64,000 nucleotides of DNA from contig CM037464.1 in the NCBI GenBank assembly GCA_021014325.1, positions 449,001 to 513,000 of the forward strand, read 5' to 3'. Below the pieces are notes generated by a model. The model saw only the letters and a list, made by a program, of their open reading frames with translations, searched no databases and was not told where the DNA came from. Positions 14,105 to 28,440 of this stretch are shown piece after piece. Each line of letters opens with the position of its first letter. Positions within the stretch are counted from its first letter, which is position 1. The stretch comes from Plazaster borealis. Taxonomy: Eukaryota > Echinodermata > Asteroidea > Forcipulatida > Labidiasteridae. Both the position numbers and the translations under genes were made by a program.

Positions 14105-15562
14105 AACGAATAGTAAAAATAAGAGATGTTGAACTTCCATTGACCTCCCTTTTTATAGAGTCAGTCTCTTCTGTAATCTTTACCCTGGGAATAGGGGAAG
14201 TCAGGGTGTCATTAGCATATTAATCTAAACACTTGTTCAGGTTTTATCACCTTTCTCTAAAGCCCCCAACCCCACCGCATCATCCCAAAATATTCCTCTG
14301 ACCCCCAGGGGTGAGGCAAGTCCAGATTTGTTTGTTAAGAACCCCCGGACTCTGCTCCTGAGTGTATATTTGTATTCCTTGAGTCGCTGCAGAAGACGTT
14401 GATCTTGGAAATCTTGAAGTCAGACTGGTGTTGAAGCTTGGATTTGGGGCTGTTGTATGTTTGTAACAATTCCAGCAAATCAAGCAGCCAGGTGTTGCAG
14501 TCAAACTGACATGTGACAGAGTACGTCCCTTGTCACCCTTACACATGCTGTAAAGTGTAAACCTGTCTCCTCCAGGAAGTTTGATGTCTGCTCAGAAAAA
14601 AAATCACAAAACTGCCAACTGAATAACCTTGGTGTTGAAGTTGATTTAGCAGACAGTTCTGGTGGGGGAAGGACTGGCAAAGTCATTTTCTCTCCCTGGT
14701 TATTTGTTTTCCAGAAGGAAAACCTTTAGTGTTGATTCCTTTGAGGTGAAGTTAAAAAGGAACTTTAATCCTAATCCATAAAATGTACAACAATATTAGT
14801 CTACAAAGAGTTGGCTCGTGACCTTTGGCTTACTACTTAGGTGTTTTTCTGACAATGACATGAGAATGAAACAAAAATCACTTTTAAGCATTTTTGTGCA
14901 TAGTGCTGCAATAAGAGTCGAGTTTCTCTTTGGTTTAGGAATCAATTTATTGAATTAAGTTGGGTCCTCAAAACAAATTACAAGTATTGACACTTGTTTT
15001 GGCTCAACGATATATGTTGTGCTCATAAGTTATCCCAACAACTGGAACTGGGTTTGTAAAATGTGTGATGGGGAGGCCAATTTCCATTATAAATATAATT
15101 TGTGCAAAAAATAATAATTGGACTGATGGTCCTTTTAGTTGGTACGCAGTTTGCAACAGCTAATTCTACTTTCTCAAATATAATTTGTTTGCTTTTTTGT
15201 TTTTGTTTGGGGGCAGTCAGAGGTGGAAGGCTACAGAATGAGGATTTTAAACTAGGATTTTCATAATTCTGTTTGAGAAACTGAGAATGAATTGATGGCA
15301 TTGTACCCCAAGGACTGGGTTCCCACGCTACCGAGATATTAACCTTGATACTGGAGTTTGTGACATGTGTAGTCAGATGCTATAGAGTCTTGTCACTCTT
15401 GTATATCAGGGACTATGTTATGGTTTACTCATTGTTAAAAGACCATGTTTGTCTCCTGTCCCACCATCCCACCATCATACTTAAGCTCTGACTCAAAAGT
15501 CAAGGCACTTGATGTCATAAAAAAGATGGTGAACTGATAAAGTAAGCTCAAGTCTCTCCTTA

Positions 15563-15703
15563 GACCATGTCTGAAGTGGTGGCTATGGCTACGGCTACGG
15601 CTACAGCTCGATCGCCATGCCATCATGTATTGAAGTATTAATAGCAACACCCTTAGCAACAGTCGTAGCAGTAGCTGCAGCTGCCATTTCGGCCTTATGA
15701 CCT
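15563..15703. mobile_element. Hairpin element, family 1
   Basis: The left part gaccatgtctgaagtggtgg leads into ctatggctacggctacggc; the right part has gcaacacccttagcaac and gtagcagtagctgcagctgc, its inverted counterpart. Same family as 2.4 and 40.5 kb. Long spurious reading frames on the - strand (Leu/Arg-rich) arise from this repeat. Confidence 0.55.
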
Positions 15704-18700
15704 TTTTTAGCATAGATGATAGATTTTCTGATGTTGTCAGGCCTGGAATGTTTTGGAGGTGGCCTCTGTTGCCCTGGTCTTGGCCTCAAATGAAACTGCC
15801 CTTTGCAGAATATAAATTACCCTTGCCCTATCAAAGCTGAAATTCCAGGCCTTTCTGTAACAAAAGATACTCTTTTAATTTCAAAAGATACTCTTTTAAT
15901 TTTAATTAAAAGTTATTATTATATTTCTAATAATGAAACCAAAGATGAAAAGTCAACTTGATCAATGTTCCTATAGAAAGATCCTATAAATGAAAAGTTA
16001 ACTCAAAGTCTCAGGCTGTTTAACAATTACTTAAAAAAAGTAAAATTTTCTGTGGACCATTTTACCATTGAATGTAGAAAACTTAACTTATAGATTTGTA
16101 TAAAAATCTACATGTGTAAAAGTGTTTCCAATGATAAATTCATTTATACTTTCCCCGCTTATAAATTTTGATTTATTCTGTCCTTCGAACTTGAAATTTC
16201 TCCCTAAAATGAAATAATTGGAAGGCCTGGTGTTTGCCATAAATTCCACCAGTAGTTGTTTAACTCGAGGGAAAAAAACATTCTGAATATCATCAATCTT
16301 TTTTGTCATATGGGGTGGGGAGTTATTTTCAGGCCATTCATTTATTGTGGGTACATTGGTTTGTTAGTTATTACAGTACAGGGGATTTTCAGTTTGACTT
16401 GCAAATTTAGCGGATGGAAACAGTCCAAATGTGCTTTCATGGGTTTTGATGCAGATACAAAGTGTTCAGTGGGATTTCATGAAACGTCCCGTGTATCTCA
16501 AACTGTTGGAAAGAATGAGCTTTTGGTTTTTGTTCAGAAATAACTCACTTATATCTGCTATATATAATCTCTTTGGGAGGGGGCGGGGGTTGATGAAGTA
16601 AATGTTTTATTGAAATGTCATGATTATTTACAAAAGAGGTGTGAAACCTTTTACCTTCTAGCCTTCCTTCAAGGCCAAATAAATAATAAAAATGAAGATA
16701 ATTTGTTTTAATCATCGTTGTTCATTGTTTCCTTTAAAAAAATAATATAACCCCCCCAAAAAACCTCACTAAAAAGTGCATATTTACAAAAGAGGTGTTG
16801 TTTTTTTCCCCTCCAACCTCACTTTGACGACATTAATTTTAATGGAATAAAAACAAAAATGGCTGCTCCATAATTAAGGTTGGCCCTACCCTGGTGCAAA
16901 TCTATCACCATGCTGTGTCATGATGGACCCTGTTTTTCCTATGGACTAGGAAGTAGCCAGTCATCACCCACCCCATAACATCCCTGCACCTGTATAGACC
17001 ATCTAGAGGTGTTAACTAATTGAAGATACTATCATTAATCACCACCTCATTAGTAAACAGCACCTTGCTGGTTGCCCATGGTACAGGATAAATAGCCCAG
17101 TGAGGGTGTGAGGATGACCACCCAAATCGTTGGTCAGTTCATGATCAGTGTAAAAGACCATCTGCAACACAAAGTACACTTTTTGCTAAATACATCTTGC
17201 TTGTAGATATCTTTGGTTGAAGGAGTGATTTCTTATAACCGTGGCAATAGAAATTTGTCATGTTTGCCTAATTTGCCATGAAAATTGTTGAGGTTTGAAA
17301 AATATTAAAAAGATAGAGTTTGTTGTTAGCTTTTTAGATGTAGATTGATGATGAGAAGCAGTGTAGGCTTTGCATGGTGGAGTTAAATATTATTAGTGTG
17401 GCGTATAGGGGTTAGGGGTTTGCTAGCCTTTTTAGAGACTGTTTGTCTTGACTTGATGCCAAACTATTTAATAACTTGTATTATTTTAAGTAATTTTGTT
17501 TGTCCGAGAGAATGGAAGAGACCAGTGGCCGCACGCGAACACTCGCCCACCCCCCACTTGCCCCCCAAAATGAGATCGAAAAATGCACAAATGAATGGTT
17601 CGTTACATTAAATAGGCCTCCCCCCAATTATGTCTTTGCCCCCACTTCCCCCCCCCCCTGCCCTCAATGAAAATGTCTGGTTACGCCACTGAAAGATACC
17701 AATGTTGCATTAGGCCTCACTTCTTAGGTTTGTTGGTGCCGAGTTTGCTCGGTGCTGAAGTGGCCTATTACCCTCTAAAGCCTTAACACATGGAAGGATG
17801 GTCGAATGTCTTAAACTTCTATTTAAAGAAAAAAAGGATTCAAAAACTACAACAAAACTCCTCTTCCTAATTTCCAGCATGCTGTATGCTAAGCCAATGG
17901 TCCAATGTAGTTAACTTATTAACACCCAGACAACACCTTTGTCCCTTAAGAGATTACTCCAGCTTAATTATACATGTACCCTCTTAATACTGTGTAATAA
18001 GTAGGGATTAACTTAATCAGTTTATCAAACATAAATAACACTTTTGGTGGCCCATAGCTCCACAGCATTACCCCTAAATGTGGTTGCCTGGAGCCTTAAT
18101 TATTTTAATAGCCTGATGTGATAAAACAATGTTTGAAAGTGCCATAGTGACACTTTTCTTGGAACAGTTTGTTGCAGCAAATTTTCAACTTTGACATTCC
18201 TATGGCTTGAAATATAAGAACCAATGAGAGTTTAACATTTACCTTTTTCAAACCATCTTTCCAATTTTATACACAGATATGGGTGTATTGTTATTTTTCA
18301 ATGAATATTTTGTCTCAATTTAGGGTGGATAAACCAAAGCAAACCAAAGGGTTTATTTGCTTTTCTCTCATTCTAAGAAAGTTTCCCTTCTCTTTCCAAT
18401 GACCCAAGTGAGCTTTACCGAGTCCAACTGGGTCTACTTCCTTCCTCTACATTATTAATTAATTATGTTACCATTTGAATGTACTCCCTGTGATTCCCCT
18501 ACAGGTGTTTAACACCTGGCCATTATGTATTGCAGCACGAACACTGTATTAAATGTAAACCATTCTTTTACTTTTAAGTGACAGTGATTGTTGGCTATTG
18601 ATATTTCAAACATGCTGCAGCTTTGGAGACTTTCTAAGAATTTATTGAAATTAAAATGAAGTCATGTCAATCCTAATTGTTTTTTCTTCAAATGAAGACA

Positions 18701-21307
18701 TTCTTAAAAGAAACTCCTAGAAAAATGTTTTGACTATTAATAAATTAGTAAAGTAAAGGGCTTTCACTATCACTTTTAATCAGCATTAGTTTTTTTGAAA
18801 AATTGTTTTGATCACTTTTCTCTTGAATTGATCTGCTTAGAAGATTCATAATGGTGTTTCCTTCTGAGGTGATAGTTATTCCCCAGAAAATCATCCTTAA
18901 AGGGGTTGACATTTTCCAGGCAAATCAAATAGTCCTAAAACATTGTAGCATTTTATTTCAAATTCTAAAGCATGATGTGATTTTTCCTAAAAGAAAACAT
19001 GAGCAGTCTTCCTGGTGATATTTTAATAGAATGTTTACCGTATGTGTTTCTTGAAGCCAAGATGATTGAGGGCACAAGACATACATCAAGTCAAGACCTA
19101 ATGTTTCGTAAACCTCTTTATCCAAATCATAAAATGTAATTGATAATGATTTAGAAAAACTAGTTTAAGGGCTTGGCACATTAGCACATATTTTTTTGGT
19201 TTAAAAGCATTTAAAAATTTCATGACAATATAATTACAGGCGCCAGCAAAGTCCCTCTGAATTTGTTTCCATGTCAATTTTGGCAGGGCATGGTCTTAAC
19301 ATTTGGTTTTGTTTATCTTCCACTTGTTATACACAAGTCCCAAGATGATGTTACTATGTCAGCATATAGCCCAGAGAAAGGGAAACGGTTAAAGGGATAG
19401 TCCAAAATTTATCAAATATTGTCAGAACATTGATTGTAAGGATTAAATAAAAAAGTTGAACAATTTATTTAATATTTTCGTTTTGCAACTTTTCCTGTTT
19501 ATTTTTTAAATAAAAAAATAAAAATATGTGGGGCATAGATTTAATTGAATATAGCAATCACTTGCTACATTTGTGACATAAGTTACAGTTATCAGGCATA
19601 ATTCAAAAAGAAATTTTCATTCTTCTCTTGACAAATTAATAAACTGCATTAGCCTGAAGTCTGTCATGTTTTTTTCCCTTCTTGTTCCAGCGTAAATTGT
19701 CAACATTTTAAACATGGTTACCTCCACCCACTCCCCTTTAACAGTTAATGGACTGGTATTGTTTTATTAATGTAGATATAGTTACAATCCTGCTGAGCTG
19801 AAATGAAAGCAGTGTCTCAAGTGAATACCATTGTGGGTGGTACCATAACTTAAGAGTAGTGCAGCCCCTTCTCTGGAATTTATGTCACAATTTTTATTGC
19901 ACTCTTTCGTTTACCTTTTGACTTATCTGTACCTGGACAATATCATCCATTTCAACTATTTGTTTCAATGTTTTATAATTCTGACTTTCTTCTCCAGCCT
20001 CACAGAGTCTAAACTAATGAGACTGCAAGATTTCTTCCTTGTTTTCTGTCTTATTATCACATATGTCTTATTAAACTTGACTTTTTTTTCAAAAAATTTG
20101 TATTATACAAAAAGCTGTGACAACAATTGAGTTTGTAACAGATTTTTTCTAAGATTGTGAAATTGTGGATTTTTTTTTATGGAAAACGAAAAGTTGTCAG
20201 TTGAGGAGTTGTCCTACATGTACATATATTTTCATGACCCTTTTTACCTGCATAGGGGCTTGGTTTGGGTCCTTGTTGAGATTTGCTGCAGTTAATGTCT
20301 CCAAAGAGTTATGAGTCATTTTAATGGGAAGGTTTTTGTTTATACCAAAAGTAATTTAAGCACTTCAGATTTCTTAAGATGTTTTGTTCTTCTATTAACG
20401 GCTCATTCCACTTTGTAAACATGTATGATCAGATGGACTTGACAAGAAGCGTATTATATTTCAGTTTTGTTTTAATTGAATCCAAGGTTAGAATTTAATC
20501 TAGGAGGAAACCCTGAGGGTTCACTAAGTTTTAAATTTGAAGGCCTTATTAAAACAAATATTGGTGACTTCAGGGCTCGAATTGGGGTGTGTGTGGGGGG
20601 GGGGGGTGGAACTCACAGGGGGATCTGTTTTACTGGACCGGAATTTATTCTACTAGACCTGAATCAAAAAATTCTGCACAGTTTGACATATAAATTCTTG
20701 TTTTGAATAAGCACTAAGAGAAGATTTTTCTTATTTGTCTTACTGAAAGATATTTATCAGTTGCAAAGTCAACATTTGAACTGAATTGTTTTGTTTAAGA
20801 TACCTATAGCACAGTGTGGTATTATTATTCAATTGAAAAACTGCTGGACTTGTCCGCTAAAATCACTTGCCTCCAGCCTCCTTGCCTCTAGCATGCCTCT
20901 AGCCTGCGGTCCAGTGTAAATTTGGAGCCCTACAGTGACAAGTACAATTTAAATAGAATCAAATACATCCTCAAACACTTAAGGTGCTCTGCAGTAGTTC
21001 AATTTAAAACCATTGCCAATAGAAAAATTTAAAATTACACAAACTAGGTTAACAATCTATAGGCATCTGTTCAACACATCACATTTACTGTTAATTATGC
21101 CAATTATTTGCATTTTATGCCATAAGTGTGATTTAAAAATTCTAATCTCACATTTTAGAATGCCTGTGTAGGGCCTACATCCTTAGAAATTGGGTGCAGT
21201 TTAGCAAAATATTTGATTATTCTGCTAAGAATTTTTTTAATGGTTGATGTCAGGAAAGTGAAAAACAGAGGTGTGATAAAGCGCTAAGGGAGAGCCCAGT
21301 AGTATTG

Positions 21308-21432
21308 TTATTATTAAGTGTCTTGCTCAAGGACACAAGTGTCATGACCAGGGTTCGAACCCACACCCTGATGTGATGACTCAGCCAGCAGAACTTGAGT
21401 CTGATGCTCTAAACTGCTCGGCCACTTCTTTT
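21308..21432 (-). mobile_element. tRNA-derived SINE, family 3 (5' part)
   Basis: On the - strand: gtggccgagcagtttagagc (tRNA-Leu/Ser-like head with A box), then gtgggttcgaaccctggtc (B box), then tgtccttgagcaagacactt, a body motif shared by many animal SINEs. Related copies at 38936-39345 and 63855-63957, all on the - strand. No full tRNA fold. Confidence 0.7.
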
Positions 21433-24400
21433 CCTTTGCATTGGGGGGGGGGGGGGTGATTGATTTATAAAATGATTGACTAAATTGCATGTGTACTTTT
21501 CCATGTTTGTTTTCCTGGCAAGACCTGATTGAAATTGCCAGTTGCCAACTTAACTCCTTGAAAATCAATCATGTGATGAATATACAACGCCCTTCATCCA
21601 GTTTGTTCTCAGCCATTAAAAGTTGAAGTTCAACTACATCAGTTCATCAATAAGCAATGTGGACAACACTTGCCACAACATTTGCTGTCCATTCCTTCCA
21701 CACAGAAATATTTGGAAGTTTACCACTCATCACCCTCAGTCATATACTCAACTGATAAAAACTGGGCATAAATTGGGGTCCAGATGTCTTCAGTGTATAT
21801 TATTTCTGACCACTACCTTGGGTCAATGTTTGACCTTAAAGAGGGGGTGGTTGAATACAAGGGATTGGCTGAAGTGGCACCAGTTCTGCCATCAATCACT
21901 GGAGGGGCCCTGAGTGGATTGAACAGGGTAGAGGTCTGGCTAGTCACTTCTGATCACATTCATCCTCTACTAGGGTGCTACTGCTTGTACATAATGTACA
22001 GAAAAGTACAGCATAACAACAAGAACAATCTTTAAATCATAGGCAACAACAAGAGAAACATCCCCGTCTGTTCAGTCTGAATCATGCTTGTCGAAAAATG
22101 TCAAATCATTAAGTTTCCTAGGCACCCTTTAAGTGAGTTTATGTAAGACTTAACCTTTATTCTCTTTATCTCATAAAAAAAGGGTATATTTTCAGATTTT
22201 AATCTAGGGAATATATATTTCATCATGATGTGTTAAGGACATTTTCTTTGTTTTGAATTGACGAACTTATGTCTGCTTGTTGACATACCAATGCTAAACT
22301 ATCTTTGAAGAACTTGTACACAATCTATTTTGATAACAGTTATTGAAATTGTAATGGGCTTACAGCAGCGGCCATTGCTTTCAGAGGGAATTGTCCATGG
22401 TGTTAAAGTTTCTTGAAATGTGTCTTCAGAATGACCTTAGGAAGGAAGGAGAGTACATGAGTACCTTCAGGGTAATCTTCACATCACCAGTCAAGGAAAT
22501 GCCAATGCACATTACTTTTAACAACAAATGATAATAATGGAAATGTAAGACTCGGGGCTAAGTATGAAGCTGCACTTTATCTGAACAGCGTTGGTATTGG
22601 AGGGCAACTGTCACATTTTTCTCTCTCAATCACCAAGATATGCACCAAACAACCAACTAGATTGTTAGCTTCAATAGTTCCTTACAAATGCTGTATTACA
22701 TCTTATTTAAAAAAAGAGGAGAGGGAAACTTTAGACAATTTTTGAACACTTTAAATAGGCCTAACCCATTTTAAAAGTAGTTTCTAAAACTGCATTGACA
22801 AAAGTTACTACCTTGCTCCAAAATTCAAAACTGACTTTTTCCATTTCAAGGACCGTTCCATTTCATGGTAACATTGTGAAAAACAACAACATAATTATCA
22901 TTTTACATGGCAAGTTACCTTTCTACAGTATAAATTCTTCATGTTGTTACCCCTTTTTGTTTCTTATAGCCCTCACCTCACCTCACCTCACCTCAAGGGG
23001 CTTATGATGGCCACCTTCATAAAAATTGTGAAAAGTAAACTATCATGCATTAAAACCTGTAATAACTAGACCTTTGTCCTTGCATTCCGTTGGTATGGGG
23101 GTGGGAGTGGGGGCAGAAAAGTGCATTAAGGAAGAGGACCAACTCTGAACTATCTCCCATAATGTCTCAAAAAGGTTGAGTTTATTCCCCAAGCCATACC
23201 TTCCAAGCGCTCAAAGATTTCATTGCCATACTAGTTTCTCAGTGTTTATTTTAAAACAAATTGTTTATTCTTCCAAAGTATGATGATGCTGGAGGTTTGT
23301 GATACAACTCATCTGGACTTTAACATTATATCAAACAATTGAAGAAATCTATCCAGAATACTGGAACCTGTGGTCTGGAAGCTGTTTCAAGATAAATTGC
23401 CAATAACTGTAACCCATCACTCGTCAATGTTCTCATGGTCAAAACTGTGAGCTATAACTTTTGCGGTGGTTTGTTTGAAGTTGTATCTTTGCAGAGGGTG
23501 AGTTGACATCCGAGGAGCCCAGTGGCTTAATTAATATTGACAGGGGCTCGTAATTTGTGGCTGAAATATTGCAGGAATTTCCAAAGGATTATTTGTTTTG
23601 TTTGGACAAGATTTGTGACAAGATGTTTAGCCCCCTCAAATTTATTTTGTGATTATTTTTGCTGCTTCAAAGTTGATTTGTGATTTTGTTTTGTGTTGTT
23701 TGTTTGTTTGTTTGTTTGTGTTTTACTTTTATTTTTTGGGGCATTCAAGAGTACCTAATTTGCATAGTTTTACAGTAGCAAAAAATCAATTTTACTTTGT
23801 TAAAACTGAAAAGAGTGTATTTGTTTGCAATTAAGAGGCCTGGAAAATACCTGTAGGCACTAATGAAGATGCTCAAAATATACACATCAGGACCCCCACC
23901 AAACAAAAAAGCATTTGGTCTAGAACTCTGCCGATGAGGAGCAGATACTAAAATAAATGTAGTGGGGGTGTTACTCCTACTTCACTAACATTTCTCTACT
24001 GGTTCAGACAGGCGTGAATGCTGTCTACTACATGGATGTTTGTTCCTTGTTGACCTTAAAAGGTCATCCTACAGAGGCTGAAGTTTCCAAGTTGATAGAT
24101 GGGCTGACAACCGATGGATTCTCAGTGTCCTTTCTTTCAAACCGGGATTAAGGGCTGACGCAAGGAGATCAACTATAAACTCCATGCTTTATATAGAATA
24201 ACGAACTGAATTGATAAATAAATCAAAGAAATTGTTTTATTCAAACCCAAACCATTTACCTTTAGATGACAAATTAATCCCTTTTCAATAATGGAAATAA
24301 ACAATTTGAAAATGTGAGATATTCATAACTGATCCATCATTCAAAACTGTTTGATAGGCCTATTAAACTCTTGGGATAATAGAGGTTGTACGGAAAGATT

Positions 24401-24748
24401 CGTTTTGGCATCTTTACCTTTGCCTCCTAATTTTTTTGACAGAAGAGAAGTAGGCACAGCAGGATAGTCAAATGAACTTGGTAGCTCTTTTCTTGAAAAG
24501 CTCCTGAAGACCAGTCAGGGTTTTTTTTTGTTTGTTTGTTTGTTTTTTTTTTTTTTTGAGGAGGAGACCGAGGCTTCCTTTGGATACTTTTATCATGCTC
24601 AGCCATTGTTGTCATGTACCCTGAATTCAACAACAATTTCATTTGGTGCTCGATATGTGGCATGTTAGTAACCCCCCCCCCCCCCACCTCTATTGTGTCT
24701 TCATTTTGTGCTTGGAATCTCTTTAGATGATTTTAGTGCATTAAAGTA

Positions 24749-24789
24749 TCTTCTTCTTCTTCTTTTTTTTTTTTTTTTGGGGGGGGGGG
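24749..24789. repeat. CTT microsatellite, T run and G run
   Basis: Four to five TTC units followed by about 18 T and about 12 G. The G run ends some 60 bp before the solo LTR. The window has many G or C homopolymers of 8-15 bases, for example 21445-21458, 24671-24685 and 30033-30046. Confidence 0.9.
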
Positions 24790-24845
24790 TCGGTACCTTC
24801 TGCCCTCATATCGGGCATGGTATACCATCTATTTCTACCTCCATG

Positions 24846-26428
24846 ATGGGTGTTACGAAGTCTTTTGATAAGCCGTGGTCAGTTCATCGACGGGTCACAA
24901 ATATAAAGAAGTCGAGGTACTAAGTCAAGTCTAATTGGCCATGGTTCGCGAGGGTCAGGTCGAAGGTCAGTCTAAATTTGAATAATGTCATGGGTCATGA
25001 AGTATTCTTTTGAAAGCGCGCAAAGGCTGCTGGGCGTAGCAAGCGCGGAATGTGAAATTGGGGCGAGGCACTTGGAGATGCTTTGTTAGCTACATGGAAG
25101 TAGGGTGACTGTTTAGCCGGTGCTGATGCATTGAATTTTCAGGCGAGTTTACACCCAAGTTTCAGCTGTGTTGGTTTTGATTTCGGTTTGCCTTTGAGCA
25201 AATATGTAAGAGCTGAGAAGAGACGGGAAAGCCATCTTTATATTTTGACGAGACAAGTCTCGGTTTACTTTAAAGAGGGAACACCCATAATTGACTGTGA
25301 GTATTAACGTTTAATAAAAATAAGTGTGGAAATTGTGTTTGACATTTAATATACCAGTAACTGTGAGATACTATACGGCATGTTTTAAGTTCACTTGAAT
25401 TTGAAAGAAGTAGAGAGGAAATGGATATTCGTGACAAATTTGGTCACGCCATGATAAGTAACACTTAGGCCCTGTTTAGTGCCTTATAAATATGGATCAC
25501 CATAAATATCTGCATATTATCATATGTCAAGAAGACAGTAATTTGCTTATCAAGTGTGGATAGACTTATTCATGGAAGTGTTGTGGTTCAGACATTGTTG
25601 GCATTTTTGTTAACCGGAGTGTGATTCTCCGTGAAATGCAACATAAGAAGTTTGAATATATAAGTACACTGTTGGGAGAAGTTTATATTAAGATCATTTG
25701 TTGGAAGTTGATAGTGATCGATTCTTGGAAGAAACGTTTCCTTTATTGTGGGCAGATTTGTGAATGTGATGGTATTTGATGATTGGTAACTATTGTTTGT
25801 AGTTATTGACGATTGGGACACCGGACACCCGGATTGGACCCGACGGGACCTGATTTCCTTCTTCGTGAGTTCCGATGAGACGGCGAAGTAGCGAGGAACT
25901 GGAGAAGTCGCAGGGACGACTGCCAGTATAGCCGTCGTAAGACGTGCATGCTATCATCAGGTGGGAGAATTGTAGAAGGGGTTAAGTTTAGCCCGCACAC
26001 AGACGTTGTGGACGAGTGCCAGATTTACTTAAAGGAGACCAGCTATAATGGACATATCTTAAAGATGACTATTTTGGGCAAGATAGCCCATGAAGAATTA
26101 CAACATGTAACTTTTGGGAGCAAACATAGTGAATAGAGGTTTGAACACCGATGCAGTGAAAGTTTAATTGATAAGTGCACTAGTGAGATTTTCATTGATT
26201 ATTGCGCGTAGATTTGTAATTGTGTATTTTCGAAAACTTTGATACGTGGTACCACTTTTGATGTATATAATTAATTGAATAATAATGGTGAGTGCTTCTT
26301 TGGAACAATAATAACAACACTCTCAGTTCAGTATAAATCGATTGTTTGTTTGTTTTGTTCAACGATTGCGTTTGTGACCCCGCCTCACTCCTTCACATCA
26401 TAAATTCTCGGGAAATCGTAACAATGGG
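24846..26428. mobile_element. Solo LTR of an LTR retrotransposon with 5-bp target duplication
   Basis: The LTR spans 24851-26423 (1573 bp). It starts tgttacg and ends cgtaaca, a perfect 7-bp inverted terminus with canonical TG...CA ends. It is flanked by the direct repeat atggg at 24846-24850 and 26424-26428. It is richer in CpG than its surroundings and contains a TATA-like ttataaata near 25482. There is no internal domain and no second LTR, so it fits recombination between two LTRs that deleted gag-pol. An open frame at 25948-26136 inside it has no recognisable domain. The 5-bp duplication fits Ty3/Gypsy-, BEL- or Copia-like integrases; the superfamily cannot be set from an LTR alone. Confidence 0.85.
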
Positions 26429-27956
26429 TATCTTCAATTTGATTTCATTGATATGAATCAGGGGATGCCTCTGAGTATAAGGGCCTGGTGTGGCGACAAC
26501 CAAAGAAGAACATAAAAACCTTGATGGACAAGCTTGTATGAAATACGAGTGTTTTTCATTTCTTATAGATGAGGTATTTTGAAGAAAAAACATATGTTAG
26601 ACTCTTCTTATAATAATAAGAAGAAGAAGAAACTATTCTCATAAAGTGAATCACAGGTAAGTGTCCTTGTGCACTTTAGAAAAGGAAAACAGAGAAGATT
26701 GGAATGGTTTACTAAACAGGTGAATCTTCAGCAGGTATTTGAAAATGGTCTTGTTTAGTATTAAAGCAGCTAGTGTTGATTTCAAAGTAACAGAAATCAA
26801 AAAATTACCAAATAAACCAGTTGAAAAAGAGCTGGTCTTACAGAGTTCTTTTTAATCCAACTGGTTTAAAAGTTGATGTTGGTTCTGTGGAGAAAATTAA
26901 ATATAAACATTTATTTTTCTATTTACGCGTGAACATTTGAACCATAACCGTGCACTTTGTAATGTCTATAATTTAACAGCAGGAAAAATAAACCTTTTCA
27001 CACAAATGAAAATATACAACATGGTTGTCAGTGTTTTAGGGGGGTCTAATGCAGGCCATCTATATTGGTTGTTTCTTCAACCAATGACCTTCCAATGACA
27101 AGGCTATATAGGGGACCCTGCACCAATATAATAAATTGTCTGATTTATGCTCAGCTTTTGCCTCTAAAACAGGTGGGTCCACATTTTGATATTTTTATTC
27201 AGAACTTTGTTGGAGGAACTAAACAAAAAATGACCTGCTGTTGAATGGTCCCAGGTGCCCTCCGAACCCCAGGGATTATTTCAGTGGAAGGTTTGTTTTC
27301 TTTCCTGTCTGCCATATTTCTGTTGTAAACTGAATGAAATGATTGTTGTTTTAGAAAAAAGTAAATTATTTTGCACCCTTGTTGGTCCACAGGTGTGCTG
27401 GTGTGGTTGCATTCAGTGTCTTCTCCAAAGAGAAATATTGTGTGGTTTTACTGCTTATTATTATTATTATTATTATTATGGTTTTTATCTAGGTATGAAG
27501 TGTTGTATATTCTTCAAGACAATATCAAAGACCGTTGTTATAGGAAATAGTTGCCAGTAGATGAAATACCCACCAACTGCACAGTCATGAGGTCACACAT
27601 GTCCTCCACAAGTTTTGCCAATAAAGAGTAATAAAAATCCAACCACTACCAACCATTACAGCATCTGATTAAAATTCAATTGTTGAAGAATGAAGAAAAG
27701 CCCTGCTCCCCATTCCTCTTTCTTCTTAAAGAAACTCCTAAACTCAAAAATTCAACTCAAGGTCTCAATTACAAGTTAGTGACAGATATGCATCTTGTTG
27801 CTAGTCCCACAGGGCGACTACATGTCACCTATGGACCAACCCCTCTAACATACATTTCATGCAATATTATGTTTCATTATAGATATGCAGCTCTAGTAAA
27901 GAAAAGGAAAACATAAAGCAAGATATATTTCTTTATAACGTAGTTTTTTTTCAGCA
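26429..27956. other. No supportable gene
   Basis: AT-rich DNA. A (TTA)n microsatellite of about 22 bases lies at 27458-27479. No domain or splice context seen. Confidence 0.55.
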
Positions 27957-28440
27957 GGCTTTGGCAGTTCTATGTGTACATAGGGATCACCTGAAGATCA
28001 AACTATTTACCGTGTGCATTGAGTCTGTGCTCTTCTATAGTAGGGCCAGCTGGATGTTGACAAAGACCCTCGAGAAAGCCGACGATGCGTCATATTGAGC
28101 TCTGCTACGCTACGCAATGAATGTCAGATACCCTGAACGCTACCAATGCTGAACGTCATCACCGAATCAATGCCCCACCAGCATCAACAATGCTTGGCAA
28201 GCAATGCCTACAACTGATTAGACATGCAACTAGGCATGACGTTCCACTCTCATTACTCTTTGACAAAAACAACCAAACTACAGAACCATAAGGTAGAGGC
28301 GGCGCACTCATGTGAACCTATATACCAATAGCAACTTTCTCATGACCTGAGGATGGTTGGTATTGGCTTGAATCAGCTTTACCAAGCCACTCAAAATGCC
28401 CAATTTCTGGCCAATAAGTTGATTAATGTGTCTGGGTTTT
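27957..28440 (+). pseudogene. Decayed LINE reverse-transcriptase C-terminal region
   Basis: In one frame reads LKIKLFTVCIESVLFYGRAS then WMLTKTLEKADDASY, a stop, and ALLRYAMNVRYPERY. This is the familiar end of LINE endonuclease/reverse-transcriptase ORFs (consensus of the type SVLLYGSETWTLTK...LLRYALNV). Further on, CIRH and a Gly/Arg-rich GRGG segment match the usual distal motifs. In-frame stops and indels show it is inactive. Clearly a different LINE type or segment from the one at 6.8-7.0 kb. Confidence 0.75.

Larger units (their letters stand above)
14105..24748. other. No supportable gene; scattered repeat remnants
   Basis: AT-rich DNA with short frames only. It holds a hairpin element (15563-15703), a 22-bp direct duplication (15861-15902), C-rich repeat sequence at 17520-17690, a SINE head (21308-21432), (CCTCA)5 at 22971-22995 and a TTTG repeat at about 23697-23718. 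No exon with splice context and a recognisable domain was seen on either strand. Confidence 0.55.

Noticed and set aside
15435..15789. Leu/Arg-rich and Ala/Thr-rich frames on the - strand near 15.6 kb
   Set aside because: They translate the cggcta-type arms of a hairpin element.
19882..20130. Hydrophobic frame as the missing laminin signal-peptide exon
   Set aside because: No phase-1 donor after a plausible cleavage site, and the hydrophobic stretch is just T-rich DNA.
25948..26136. A 62-codon frame inside the solo LTR as a gag fragment
   Set aside because: No recognisable gag motif, and a solo LTR should carry no gag. Probably chance.
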